A stretch of 63,052 nucleotides of DNA from Mycobacterium sp. E183 (GCF_001667735.1 NZ_LZJN01000169.1:1-63052); one strand, 5' to 3'. Counted from the stretch's first letter, positions 16,480 through 24,782 are shown. Notes: a model not told the origin generated them from the letters alone. Translations and numbers: made by a program.

Positions 16480-16956
16480 TTGGGCATCGTGACCAGCACC
16501 TCGGAGACCGCATTCACCCAGTCCGCCGAGACCGTCTACGACTTTGTCACGAATCCGCAGAATTGGACCAAAACCTATCCCGGCAGCGCGCACATCGGCG
16601 GCCTCCCGGAGCTCCCCCTGCGGGTCGGCGACACCTGGGAGGAGGCGGGACCGGACAGTGACCGGATCTTCACCTGGCAACTGGCGGCCGCCGTGCGCCC
16701 GACGCTCTTCGTGTTCACCTCGATCGGGCGACTGGGGCACGACCGGGACGGGAACGGCGGCATGGAGGGCCGTATCACGGTGGCGTACCGGTTCACCAGG
16801 CCGGGGCAGGACGTCACGCTGTTCTCGCGGACGATGACGATCGAGGCGTTCAAGCACGCCCCGCTGCCGGATCAGCTCTTTCAGCAGGTCAATCCCGCGA
16901 AGATCGACGCGTACCACAAGGCCGTCGCGCGCGAACTCGCCAAGTCGCGAGATTGA
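16480..16956 (+). CDS. SRPBCC family protein
   Basis: 158 residues with the START/Bet v1-like helix-grip fold: an N-terminal strand-helix (VTSTSETAFTQSAETVYDFV, then NPQNWTKTYPG), a central sheet and a long C-terminal helix (DAYHKAVARELAKS). Such proteins bind hydrophobic ligands or catalyse cyclase/hydrolase reactions. The start is TTG at 16480 behind a good GGAGG; a GTG at 16489 is the alternative. It is divergent from the thioesterase operon with motif copy B between them. A role in handling the hydrophobic pathway substrate is an inference. Confidence 0.75.
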   Translation: MGIVTSTSETAFTQSAETVYDFVTNPQNWTKTYPGSAHIGGLPELPLRVGDTWEEAGPDSDRIFTWQLAAAVRPTLFVFTSIGRLGHDRDGNGGMEGRITVAYRFTRPGQDVTLFSRTMTIEAFKHAPLPDQLFQQVNPAKIDAYHKAVARELAKSRD

Positions 16957-16975
16957 CACCGATACCCGCGGTGCA

Positions 16976-17001
16976 TGACACTTTGGCGGTGTTTTGTAAA
17001 G
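16976..17001. promoter_or_regulatory. regulon motif, copy C
   Basis: TGACACTT, nine variable bases, TTTGTAAAG, ending 19 bases before the SMP-30 start codon. The motif is so close to the ribosome site (AGAGGGGG) that it must overlap the promoter. It would then also control the downstream TetR gene. Confidence 0.65.
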
Positions 17002-17020
17002 CGGTAGAGGGGGTGCGCGG

Positions 17021-17839
17021 ATGATTCCCGAACCGCTGGCCAACAGCTTCTGCTTCGGCGAGGGCCCGCGCTGGTTCGAGGGGCTGCTGTGGTTCTCCGA
17101 CATGCTGGGCGAGGCCGTGCACACCTCGACCATGGGCGGGTCGGTGACCACGCTGCCGCTGCCCGGGCACTCGCCGTCGGGACTGGGTTTCCGGCCCGAC
17201 GGATCGCTGCTGATCGTCTCGGCCGAAGACCGCAAGGTGCTCCGCTACGACGGTGAGACGGTCGACGTCATCGCCGATCTCGCCGACCTGGCGCCGGCCA
17301 ACCTCGGCGACATGGTCATCGACGACGCGGGCCGGGCCTACATCGGGTGCCAGGCGCTGCGCGGCGGTTGCATCATCCGGCTGGACCCGGACGACAGCGC
17401 CCGCGTCGTCGCCGAAGACCTCGACTTTCCCAACGGCATGGTGATCACGCCCGATCGCCGGACCCTGATCGTCGCCGAGTCGATCGGCCGTCGGCTGACC
17501 GCGTTCACGATCGATGAGGACGGCGGGCTGGCCGACCGCCGCGTTTTCGCCGAGGGCCTCGACGGTCCGCCCGACGGCATCGCGCTCGACGCCGACGGCG
17601 CTGTGTGGGCGTCGATGACGCTGGCCCACCAATTCGAGCGGATCATCGAGGGCGGCGCCGTCACCGACCGCATCGACATGGGTGAGCGCGTCGCCATCGC
17701 CTGCGCTCTCGGCGGCCCCGAGCGCCGGACGCTGTTCTTGTTGTCCAGCACGGACGCCTATCCCCAGCGCCTGGTCGGGACCCGGCTGTCCCGGCTGGAC
17801 GCCGTCACCGTGACCACCCCCGGCGCCGGCCTGCCCTGA
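17021..17839 (+). CDS. SMP-30/gluconolactonase family lactonase
   Basis: 272-residue six-bladed beta-propeller of the SMP-30/gluconolactonase/LRE family. The metal site is visible: Glu in CFGEGPRWF (about residue 15), Asn in DFPNGMVITPD and Asp in PPDGIALDADG. Family members hydrolyse lactones with a divalent metal. With a P450, a dehydrogenase and an F420 oxidoreductase in the same putative regulon, it could open a lactone made by Baeyer-Villiger-like or alcohol oxidation chemistry, but no such oxygenase is in the window. It is the first gene of a three-gene plus-strand unit. Confidence 0.82.
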   Translation: MIPEPLANSFCFGEGPRWFEGLLWFSDMLGEAVHTSTMGGSVTTLPLPGHSPSGLGFRPDGSLLIVSAEDRKVLRYDGETVDVIADLADLAPANLGDMVIDDAGRAYIGCQALRGGCIIRLDPDDSARVVAEDLDFPNGMVITPDRRTLIVAESIGRRLTAFTIDEDGGLADRRVFAEGLDGPPDGIALDADGAVWASMTLAHQFERIIEGGAVTDRIDMGERVAIACALGGPERRTLFLLSSTDAYPQRLVGTRLSRLDAVTVTTPGAGLP

Positions 17840-17852
17840 CGAGAGATTGAGG

Positions 17853-18689
17853 ATGACCGACTCCTACTACGAGCTCGTCGACGGCGCCGACCCGCTGGGG
17901 GAGAAGTTCCGGGCCACCGACCTGGCGCGCGGCACCTGGTCGGCCGCGATCCAGCACGGCGGGCCGGTGTCCGCGCTGCTGGTCCGCGCCCTGGAGCGGT
18001 GCGAACAGCGCGACGACACCCGCCTGTCCCGCGTCGTCATCGACCTGCTGGGCGGGGTTCCCGCCGAGGGTGACCTGTGGGTCAACGCGCGGGTGCAGCG
18101 CGGGGGCAAGCAGATCGAACTGGTCGGGGCCGAGATGCTGGCGCCCGGTCCCGACGGGGAGCCCCGCCCGGTGGCGCGCGCCAGCGGCTGGCGGTTGCAG
18201 ACGCTGGACACCCGGGAGGTGGCCCACGCCGCGCCCGACATGCCCGCGCCGCGCAGCGAGGCACGCGACCGCAACCTGACGGCGCGGGACTGGGACCGCA
18301 ACTACGTGCACAGCCTCGACTGGCTGTGGCTGACGGAACCGCTCAGCGAGGGCCCGGGCGAGTCGTGGATTCACCCGACCGTGGACCTGGTGACCGGCGA
18401 GAGCATGACACCGCTGGAGCGCCTGTTCGCCGTCGCCGACTGCGCCAACGGCATCGGCAGCAAGCTGGACATCAGCCGATGGACCTTCCTCAACACCGAT
18501 CTGGCCGTGCACGTGTTCCGGGTTCCCGACGGGGACTGGATCGGCATCCGCGCCGAGACGAGTTACGGCCCGGACGGCGTCGGCACCACGGTCGGCACAT
18601 TGTTCGACGAGCAGGGCGCGGTCGGGGCCATCCAGCAGTCCGTCCTGGTGCGCCCGCGCCCGCCCAAGTCCGGCCGGGGAGCGAAATGA
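17853..18689 (+). CDS. thioesterase-family protein
   Basis: 278 residues with two hotdog-like halves (RATDLARGTWSAAIQHGGPV near residue 20, and LAVADC-type helix FAVADCANGIGSK with TFLNTDLAVHVFRVP after residue 190). This is the actinobacterial TesB-like thioesterase group. It probably hydrolyses an acyl-CoA. It starts at ATG 17853, 13 bases after the lactonase stop; a TTG six bases upstream is less likely. It is a second thioesterase in the same putative regulon, unrelated in close sequence to the one at 15465. Confidence 0.75.
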   Translation: MTDSYYELVDGADPLGEKFRATDLARGTWSAAIQHGGPVSALLVRALERCEQRDDTRLSRVVIDLLGGVPAEGDLWVNARVQRGGKQIELVGAEMLAPGPDGEPRPVARASGWRLQTLDTREVAHAAPDMPAPRSEARDRNLTARDWDRNYVHSLDWLWLTEPLSEGPGESWIHPTVDLVTGESMTPLERLFAVADCANGIGSKLDISRWTFLNTDLAVHVFRVPDGDWIGIRAETSYGPDGVGTTVGTLFDEQGAVGAIQQSVLVRPRPPKSGRGAK

Positions 18690-18717
18690 CCTTCCACCAC
18701 TTCGTAGAGTTGCAGAT

Positions 18718-19260
18718 ATGAGCCGGCCGGCCCAGACCGCAGAACCTGACACCTCGACGCGTCAGCGGATCCTCGACGCCACCGCCGAGGTGCTCGGCCG
18801 CAACGGCAAGACCAAACTCAGCCTTTCCGACGTCGCCGCCCAGGCGGGGGTTTCCCGCCCGACGCTCTACCGCTGGTTCGCGTCCAAAGAGGAACTGCTG
18901 TCCGCCTTTTCGAGCTACGAGCGGCAGATCTTCGAGAGCGGCCTGGTGCGGGCCACCGCGGGCCTGAAGGGGGTCGACAAGCTCGACGCCGTGCTGCGGT
19001 TCATCGTCGAGTACCAGCACTCGTACTCCGGCGTCCGCATGGTCGACGTCGAGCCCGAGCACACCATCGCCCAGTTCTCCGGGGTCATCCCGCAGATGCG
19101 GGAGGGCCTCCAGCGCCACCTGCCCGGACCCAACGCCGCGGTGAAGGCGGCGACCGTCATCCGGATCGCGATCTCGCACTACATCGTCCCCAGCGACGAC
19201 GCCGATCAGTTCCTGGCGCAGCTGCGGCACGCGGTCGGCATCAAGCCGCCGTCCGATTAG
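18718..19260 (+). CDS. TetR family regulator of the catabolic island
   Basis: 180-residue TetR protein. The DNA-binding domain covers about residues 14-60 (RQRILDATAEVLGRNGKTKL, AQAGVSRPTLYRWFASKEEL). The C-terminal helical domain should bind a pathway intermediate, probably an acyl-CoA or acid. It follows the thioesterase by 28 bases, in the unit whose promoter carries motif copy C, so it is the best candidate for the protein that reads the three TGACACTT-N9-TTTGTAAAG sites, with autoregulation. Its end overlaps the convergent nitroreductase-like gene by 4 bases. Confidence 0.85.
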   Translation: MSRPAQTAEPDTSTRQRILDATAEVLGRNGKTKLSLSDVAAQAGVSRPTLYRWFASKEELLSAFSSYERQIFESGLVRATAGLKGVDKLDAVLRFIVEYQHSYSGVRMVDVEPEHTIAQFSGVIPQMREGLQRHLPGPNAAVKAATVIRIAISHYIVPSDDADQFLAQLRHAVGIKPPSD

Positions 19261-19607
19261 TCGAGCTGCACCGCGACCTTGACGCGGCCCTTCTCGTCTC
19301 GGCTGGCGCTCGCGTGTCCGGTCCGGTCCGCGCCGTCGAAGTTGAGCAGCGTGATCGGACCGCCCTCGCCGAGAAAGTTCCGCCACCAGGTCTTGTTATC
19401 GGGCGACATGACGTTGATGACGATGCCGTCACCGGAGCGGCGGTAGCCGACCGGGGTCTGGATCGTCTTGCCCGAACGCCTGCCGACGTAGCGAATCTTG
19501 ATCAGCCCGCGTCGTACCAGTCGCCCGACGACGGGCGCGTCGATCATGCCGTTGAACAAGTTGTTGACGACTCCGACGATGGGCGTGTCGAAGATCCCGG
19601 ATGCCAT
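19257..19607 (-). CDS. small nitroreductase/Ddn-like protein
   Basis: 116 residues with the core of the split-barrel flavin/F420-binding fold common in mycobacteria: IKIRYVGRRSGKTIQTPVGY, GIVINVMSPDNKTWWRNF and PITLLNFDGADRTGHA. It is shorter than true Ddn (about 150) and lacks the N-terminal helix, so F420 use is uncertain. It may be a quinone or nitro reductase, or a lipid-binding relative. It is convergent with the TetR gene, sharing stop codons in TTAG. Confidence 0.6.
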   Translation of the reverse strand: MASGIFDTPIVGVVNNLFNGMIDAPVVGRLVRRGLIKIRYVGRRSGKTIQTPVGYRRSGDGIVINVMSPDNKTWWRNFLGEGGPITLLNFDGADRTGHASASRDEKGRVKVAVQLD

Positions 19608-19641
19608 GGATCCCAGCTTATGTCAGGCGGCGCAAGAACGA

Positions 19642-20982
19642 TCAGTCGAACAGGACCGCGGCGTTCAGGTAGCCGGTCGGGTCCAGCGCGGCCTTGATCG
19701 TGCGCATCGCCGCGACGTCCGCGGGCTCGCGGGACATGCCCAGGTAACCCCGCTTGCGGGTGCCGACGCCGTGTTCGGAGCTGACGTTGCCGCCGGATCG
19801 CGCGATCAGTTCCATCATCGGCCTGTACAGCGCCTCCTCCCTCTCGACTTGGCAGCGCAACACGTTGAGGTGCAGGTTGCCCTCGCCGATGTGGCCGAAC
19901 AGCACGGGCAGCGCCTCCGGCGCGTGGGCGTCGATCAAATCGACTGCCTCCGCAGCGAATTCGTCGATCGACGACAGTGGTAGGGAGACGTCGAACTTCA
20001 GCGGCGGCCCGTACACGCCGAGCACCTCGACGAGTGATTCACGCACCTGCCACAACCGCTGCTGCGCGGCGACATCCACGCCAACCGCGGGTTCGGAGGA
20101 CATTCGCGCGCCGTCGAGCAGGTCCGCGAGCCGGTCGGTCTGGTCGTGGTCGGCGGCCAGTTCCACCAGCAGCAGCCAGTCGCCGTCGACCGGTGAGCCG
20201 ACCCCGAGGTGCTCGCCGGTCAGCGCGGCGGCCCGGCCGTCGATCAGTTCCAGCGCCGCGATGCCGTCGACGTCCCGGAACGTCCGGCCGGCATCGATCA
20301 GCGCCGCCAGGTCGTCGAACCCGCAGATCGCCGTCACCCGCCGCGCCGGGGTGGGGTGCAGGCGCAACTCCAGCGCGGTGATCACCCCCAGGGTGCCTTC
20401 GGCGCCGACGAACAGCGCCGACAGGTCGTAGCCGGTGTTGTCCCGGCGCACCCGGCTGTGGCGGCGCAGCAGCGAGCCGTCGGGCAGCGCCACCTCGAGG
20501 CCGACGACCTGTTCGCCCATGTTGCCGTAGCGGACCGTGCGCAGCCCGCCGGCGTTCGTCGACGCCATCCCCCCGACCGTCGCCGTGTCCCGCGCGGCCA
20601 GGTCCACGCCGAACAGCAGGCCGGCGACCCCCGCGGCCCGTTGCACCGCGGCCAGAGTCGCGCCCGCGCCCACCTGAATGCGGCGCTCGACGGTGTCGAC
20701 AGGGTCGAGGGCGTGCAGCCGCTCGGTGGACAGCAGGACATCGTCGTGCTCGGGGACGGTGCCCGCCACCAGCGACGTGCGCCCGCCCTGCACGGTCACG
20801 TGGGACCCGGCATCCCGGCAGACCCGCAGCACCTCGGCGGCCTGTTCGGCCGAGCCGGGGCGCACCAGCGCACTGGCCCGGCCCCGATAGCGGCCGGTGT
20901 GGTCGACGCTGCGGCCCGCGAGCACATCGGGATCGGTGACGACGTGGTTCGATCCCACTACCTCGGCCAGGCTGCGCAGCAT
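19642..20982 (-). CDS. FAD-binding oxidoreductase (Rv0161-like)
   Basis: 446-residue vanillyl-alcohol-oxidase-type flavoprotein. The FAD domain is visible in VTVQGGRTSLVAGTVPEHD and ATVGGMASTNAGGLRTVRYG, with EGTLGVITALELRLHP. The C-terminal cap ends in LFGHIGEGNLHLNVL and GGNVSSEHGVGTRKRGYL, which mark the D-lactate/D-2-hydroxyglutarate/glycolate oxidase group. It oxidises a 2-hydroxy acid to a 2-oxo acid. The whole sequence resembles M. tuberculosis Rv0161 as I remember it, making this the leftmost member of the syntenic block. The acceptor is unknown. Confidence 0.85.
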   Translation of the reverse strand: MLRSLAEVVGSNHVVTDPDVLAGRSVDHTGRYRGRASALVRPGSAEQAAEVLRVCRDAGSHVTVQGGRTSLVAGTVPEHDDVLLSTERLHALDPVDTVERRIQVGAGATLAAVQRAAGVAGLLFGVDLAARDTATVGGMASTNAGGLRTVRYGNMGEQVVGLEVALPDGSLLRRHSRVRRDNTGYDLSALFVGAEGTLGVITALELRLHPTPARRVTAICGFDDLAALIDAGRTFRDVDGIAALELIDGRAAALTGEHLGVGSPVDGDWLLLVELAADHDQTDRLADLLDGARMSSEPAVGVDVAAQQRLWQVRESLVEVLGVYGPPLKFDVSLPLSSIDEFAAEAVDLIDAHAPEALPVLFGHIGEGNLHLNVLRCQVEREEALYRPMMELIARSGGNVSSEHGVGTRKRGYLGMSREPADVAAMRTIKAALDPTGYLNAAVLFD

Positions 20983-21000
20983 GCTCGCGGTTATAGCACC

Positions 21001-21603
21001 TCACGCCGGGGCACGGAAACAGCCCTCGAAATGACCGTTTTCAATCCCGACGGTATGCATGAACGAGTGGGCGACCACGGGTCCGACCATCCGAAAACCC
21101 GCTTCTCGCAACGCTGTTGACAGCTGGCGCGATTCCGGACTCACCAGCCGGCCATCGCTGAAGGTTCGGAGCCGATGGTGGCTGTGGGGTCGATGCTGCC
21201 AGGCCAGACGCGACAACGAGTGCGTCGATAACAGGCGGGCGTTGTGTAGCGTGGCTTCGATCTTGCGGCGATGGCGAATGATCGACGCATCGGTCATCAA
21301 CCTTTGCACGTCGCCGGGCGTCATTGCTGCGACCGCCGCCGGGTTGAAGCCGTGGAACGCCTTGCGCAGGTTGTCCCGCTTGTCGAACACGGTCGCCCAC
21401 GACAGGCCGTTCTCGAAGTAAGTCAGCACCAGCGCCTCGAAGAGCAAGGCCTCGTCGTGTGTCGGTGTTCCCCACTCGTGATCGTGATACGCGGTCAGAT
21501 CGCGGCCCGTTTGGGTGGCCCACCGGCAGCGGGTGACGCCGTCGGGACCGGGTATCACGCTGGCAAGGTGGGTCGGCACGCCGACGCCGGCCATCGCCCT
21601 CAC
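21001..21603 (-). CDS. tag: DNA-3-methyladenine glycosylase I
   Basis: 200-residue Tag enzyme, which removes 3-methyladenine from alkylated DNA. The four zinc ligands are recognisable: Cys in RCRWA, His in YHDHEWG, and His and Cys in the C-terminal GHFEGCF region with the HSFMHTVG segment. The catalytic-domain sequence YHDHEWGTPTHDEALLFEAL and LSWATVFDKRDNLRKAFHGF is diagnostic. It is a housekeeping base-excision repair enzyme. It lies 9 bases from the aldo/keto reductase stop on the same strand, so it might be co-transcribed with the electrophile-response genes. Confidence 0.9.
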   Translation of the reverse strand: MRAMAGVGVPTHLASVIPGPDGVTRCRWATQTGRDLTAYHDHEWGTPTHDEALLFEALVLTYFENGLSWATVFDKRDNLRKAFHGFNPAAVAAMTPGDVQRLMTDASIIRHRRKIEATLHNARLLSTHSLSRLAWQHRPHSHHRLRTFSDGRLVSPESRQLSTALREAGFRMVGPVVAHSFMHTVGIENGHFEGCFRAPA

Positions 21604-21612
21604 GACACGACC

Positions 21613-22557
21613 CTAGCCCCGAGGTACCTCGGCGAATCCCGGTTCACCCGCGTCGACGACGGAATTGAACCGGATCCGAGTTTCCAGACGTTCGTTGATC
21701 TCTTGGATCGCGCTGTCGGGAAGCGTTGTGACATCAAAGTTCTCGCGGATGCGCGGCGGTGAAACCGATGCGGTCAGAACCGCGCTGCCGCGCTGGATGC
21801 CCCAGGCCAGCAGCACTTGGGCGGGCGTCTTGCCGAGCCGCCGCGCGATCGATACGACGAGAGGGTCCTCAAGCAGCCGCGGTTCGAGTGCGTGCCCGAG
21901 TGAGGCGAAGGCCAACAAGATGATGCCGTCGGTCTCGCGCAGCTGGTGCAGCTCCCATTGGGGGTGGTACGGGTGCGACTCGACTTCCACGACCGCCGGC
22001 TTGATGCGCGCGGTCTCGATGATCTTTCTGGTGCCGTCGGCGTCGATGTCCGAGAGGCCTATTGCCCGCGTAAGGCCCTCGTCGACAAGGTCTTCCATCG
22101 CCGCCCAGGTTTCCGCCAGGGTGACCCCGTCGTCGTAGACGACGGCCCCGTGAATGTCACGGGGGTCTTGGTCGTCGCCCGGCTTGAAAGCGAACGGGGT
22201 GTGCACCAAATACAGATCGACCGCGTCGAGCCCGAGCCTGTCCAGGCTGGCTCGCAGGGCGGGCCGCACCCGCTCCGGTCGATGGTTGTTGTTCCACAAC
22301 TTGGTGGTCACGAACAATTCCTCGCGGCGGACCGCTCGTTGCGCGAACAGATCTTTGAGGGCCGCACCGACCTCGGCTTCGTTCCGATACCGCTCGGCGG
22401 CGTCGAGGTGACGGAACCCCGCTTGGACCGCGGTCTTTACGGCATCACGCGTCTTGGTGTTGTCGGACAGCGAGGTGCCGAACCCGAGCGCCGGGATCGC
22501 GCCGCTCCCGTCGTTCAGCACGAACCTGCGTTGACTGAGACTTTCATTCGGTGCCAT
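21613..22557 (-). CDS. aldo/keto reductase
   Basis: 314-residue NADPH-dependent aldo/keto reductase with a TIM barrel. The catalytic tetrad is readable: Asp and Tyr in FRHLDAAERYRNEAEVG, Lys in FVTTKLWNNNH and His in DLYLVHTPF. It reduces aldehydes and ketones, including reactive dicarbonyls. Its start lies 14 bases inside the end of the isochorismatase-like gene, so the two are coupled. The unit is read from the operator at 23338. Confidence 0.88.
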   Translation of the reverse strand: MAPNESLSQRRFVLNDGSGAIPALGFGTSLSDNTKTRDAVKTAVQAGFRHLDAAERYRNEAEVGAALKDLFAQRAVRREELFVTTKLWNNNHRPERVRPALRASLDRLGLDAVDLYLVHTPFAFKPGDDQDPRDIHGAVVYDDGVTLAETWAAMEDLVDEGLTRAIGLSDIDADGTRKIIETARIKPAVVEVESHPYHPQWELHQLRETDGIILLAFASLGHALEPRLLEDPLVVSIARRLGKTPAQVLLAWGIQRGSAVLTASVSPPRIRENFDVTTLPDSAIQEINERLETRIRFNSVVDAGEPGFAEVPRG

Positions 22558-23296
22558 GGCGTTCGGACTCCTTTGTTTTCGACGGATCTACCGGGTTGGT
22601 CAGCAGGGCGACGGCTTCGGACGTGGTCCAAACGGCGCTGGCGAGGAATCGGAAATTCACCAAAGCGGCGAGGTAGCCGTCACATTCGGGCAGGCGCGGG
22701 CCGGCCGTGGCATCCTTGACGACGGCCACCTCGAAGCCCTGCTCGATGAGTTCGCGGAGATGGCCTTCGACGCACAGGTTGGCGGCCATCCCCGCCAGGA
22801 CGACCTGGCTGACCCCGCGCTTGCGCAGCTGAAGCACCAGGTCATTCGATTCCGGGCCTACGATCTTGTGGGGTGAGGCGATGACGGTCCGGCCGTCGTG
22901 AATGTGGTTGCGGTAGGCCGGCAGGAAATCGGCGCCGGAGCCCACGAATCCGTCTGCCGCGTAGGCGCTTTGGCGCGCGAACATGCCGGCGGAGTCCATG
23001 AACTTCTCCAGCGGATCACCGAACCGCCACTGCTTGTCGGTGGGAAAGAAGTAGTGCGGCGACACCGCGACGGTGATGCCCGCCCGTTTCGCGGCGTCGA
23101 GCAACTCGCCGATATGGGCGACGACGTCGTTGTCCCGGACGCCGTCGCCGAACACCTGCCATGCGGCGCCCGCCGGGCTCAGGAAATCGATCTGCGGATC
23201 GATGAGAACCAGCGCGGCGCGGTCGAGGTCGAGCTCGAAGCCGGAAGCGGGCAGCCCAGGCGTCTGGGGGTCGGCGTCTCTGGTTGGCTCCGGCAT
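22544..23296 (-). CDS. isochorismatase-like cysteine hydrolase
   Basis: 250 residues of the isochorismatase-like family. The catalytic triad is present: Asp in VLIDPQIDFLS (about residue 33), Lys in the middle segment (SPHKIVGPESND) and Cys in VLAGMAANLCVEGH. Members hydrolyse amides (nicotinamidase type), ureas or related bonds. The closest activity cannot be told. It is the first gene after the palindromic operator at 23338-23355 and is coupled to the aldo/keto reductase, an arrangement of a NemR-like stress unit. Confidence 0.85.
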   Translation of the reverse strand: MPEPTRDADPQTPGLPASGFELDLDRAALVLIDPQIDFLSPAGAAWQVFGDGVRDNDVVAHIGELLDAAKRAGITVAVSPHYFFPTDKQWRFGDPLEKFMDSAGMFARQSAYAADGFVGSGADFLPAYRNHIHDGRTVIASPHKIVGPESNDLVLQLRKRGVSQVVLAGMAANLCVEGHLRELIEQGFEVAVVKDATAGPRLPECDGYLAALVNFRFLASAVWTTSEAVALLTNPVDPSKTKESERHGTE

Positions 23297-23337
23297 GGCG
23301 CGTCCTCGGGGTCGGAAGGGGTGGTCCCTCGATAATA

Positions 23338-23355
23338 AATGACCAGTCGTCTATT
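23338..23355. promoter_or_regulatory. NemR-like TetR operator 1
   Basis: AATGACCAGTCGTCTATT, an imperfect palindrome 42 bases upstream of the isochorismatase-like start. Read on the minus strand it contains TAG-A-CGAC-T-GGTC, matching the second site (TAG-G-CGAC-C-GGTC) at all but two positions. Confidence 0.65.
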
Positions 23356-23395
23356 TAACAAGCGGCGCCCGTGAACGATTCCGCCGCCGACCACA

Positions 23396-23986
23396 TCAGT
23401 GCAGAAGCGCCTGGACCGTCGTCGCCTCGAATCGGTCGTACGGGGCCCTACTGCGGGTCACCTTCCCCCGCAGGGCCGCACCTTCCCACGCCTCGATCAG
23501 TTGGGAGGCGAGTTCGGGAGCGGCGAGGTCGCGACGGACGCCACCGGAGCGCCGCTGCCCGGACCGCACACACTCGGTGAGGGCGGCGCCCCAGCGATCG
23601 AGAATGCGCACGAGTTCGGCGCGCACCGGCTCGCTCGAACCGCCCAGCTCGAGCGACAGGTTGCCGATCAGGCAGCCAAGCAGGAAATCGCCGGCCTCGT
23701 GCTCGTCGGCAAGGGCATGGAAGAAGCGGGTGATCCGGTCCTGTGCCGGACCGGCTTCGTCGAGGATCGGCAGCAGGCGCGCCTCGATGTCGGCCCAGTA
23801 ATGCTCGAGGATCGCCGCCGCGAACGCTTCCTTGCTTGGGAAATACGCGTAGAACGACCCCTTCGGGACGCCCGCCGCGTCGGTGATGTCCTTGACACCA
23901 CTCGCGGAAAATCCCCGAGCGTGCACCAGTTCGAGCCCCGCGGCAAGGAGGCGACGGCGCACCTCGGGATTCGGCGGACGCGGCAT
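23396..23986 (-). CDS. TetR family regulator, NemR/AcuR-like
   Basis: 196-residue TetR protein. The N-terminus MPRPPNPEVRRRLLAAGLEL and the recognition region GVPKGSFYAYFPSKEAF are typical of the NemR/AcuR group, as is the single Cys in GDFLLGCLIGNLSLEL, at the position of the redox-sensing Cys of NemR in my recollection. Such regulators release DNA when the Cys reacts with an electrophile. Its own promoter carries an 18-base palindrome at 23997, and the divergent-like unit in front of it has a matching site, so it very probably represses both itself and the isochorismatase/aldo-keto reductase genes. Confidence 0.88.
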   Translation of the reverse strand: MPRPPNPEVRRRLLAAGLELVHARGFSASGVKDITDAAGVPKGSFYAYFPSKEAFAAAILEHYWADIEARLLPILDEAGPAQDRITRFFHALADEHEAGDFLLGCLIGNLSLELGGSSEPVRAELVRILDRWGAALTECVRSGQRRSGGVRRDLAAPELASQLIEAWEGAALRGKVTRSRAPYDRFEATTVQALLH

Positions 23987-23996
23987 TCCTCGATGG

Positions 23997-24014
23997 TAGC
24001 CGACCGGTCGCCTA
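23997..24014. promoter_or_regulatory. NemR-like TetR operator 2
   Basis: TAGCCGACCGGTCGCCTA, a palindrome with a single mismatched pair, 11 bases upstream of the TetR start. It squeezes into the 39-base gap behind the SDR gene, so it must overlap the TetR promoter. Confidence 0.7.
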
Positions 24015-24025
24015 TCTTCGACGGT

Positions 24026-24766
24026 CTAGAACGCCTTGTGCGGCACGTCGGTCACCAGCCCGCCGTCCATGACGAACTCGCTGCCAGTCGAGTAGGACGA
24101 CTCGTCGCTGGCCAGGAACAGGATGAACGTCGACACCTCCCGCGACTCGGCCGGGCGGCCGAGCGGGATCGTCACCATGTCGTCGGGCAGGTGCTGTGTC
24201 ATCGGGGTGCGGATGAAGCCGGGGTGCACCGAGTTGACGCGGATGTTGTGCGGCGCCAGCTCCAAAGCCGCGGACTTCGCCAGGCCGCGCACCCCCCACT
24301 TGGAGGCGACGTACGGGTGCACCATTGGCGCGCCGCGCAGCCCCTCGATGGAGGACACGTTGATGATCGACCCGCCGCCCGCGGCGATCATCGGCTCGAC
24401 GGCCGCCCGCATGCCCAGGAAGGTTCCGGTCAGGTTGACGTCAATCACCTTCTGCCACTTGGCCAGATCGAAACTCTTCAGCGGTCCGAGCGCGACGGTC
24501 CCGGCGTTGTTGACCAACACGTTGAGCTTGCCGAATTCGCTGACCGCGGTCTCGACGGCGGCCTCCCACTGGTCGGGCTGGGTCACGTCGAGGTGGACAT
24601 AGCGAACGGCGTCACCGATTTCGTCGGCGACGGCCTTGCCCTCGTCGTCGAGGATGTCGCCGATCACCACCTTGGCGCCCTCGGACGCCAGCAGCCGCGC
24701 ATGCTCGGCGCCCATCCCCCGGGCGCCCCCGCTGATCAGCGCAACCTTGCCATCTACCCGTCCCAC
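24026..24766 (-). CDS. SDR family oxidoreductase, hydroxysteroid dehydrogenase-like
   Basis: 246-residue classical short-chain dehydrogenase. It has the cofactor motif GGARGMGAEHA, the NNAG motif (VLVNNAGTVAL), the catalytic Ser in INVSSIEGL and the YxxxK pair in YVASKWGVRG. The sequence is close to the M. tuberculosis FabG3/20-beta-hydroxysteroid dehydrogenase (Rv2002), for example KVVIGDILDDEGKAVADEI, and the acidic residue after strand 2 (GD) fits NAD(H). The DapB-like gene lies 16 bases upstream, so the two form an operon. Steroid or other alicyclic ketone substrates are likely. Confidence 0.85.
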   Translation of the reverse strand: MGRVDGKVALISGGARGMGAEHARLLASEGAKVVIGDILDDEGKAVADEIGDAVRYVHLDVTQPDQWEAAVETAVSEFGKLNVLVNNAGTVALGPLKSFDLAKWQKVIDVNLTGTFLGMRAAVEPMIAAGGGSIINVSSIEGLRGAPMVHPYVASKWGVRGLAKSAALELAPHNIRVNSVHPGFIRTPMTQHLPDDMVTIPLGRPAESREVSTFILFLASDESSYSTGSEFVMDGGLVTDVPHKAF

Positions 24767-24782
24767 AGGGACTCCTTTCGAT

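Noticed and set aside
18718..19260. TetR as a kstR or kstR2 orthologue of cholesterol catabolism
   Set aside because: The repeated motif TGACACTT-N9-TTTGTAAAG does not match the KstR or KstR2 operators I know, and the surrounding enzymes do not form the cholesterol ring or side-chain set.
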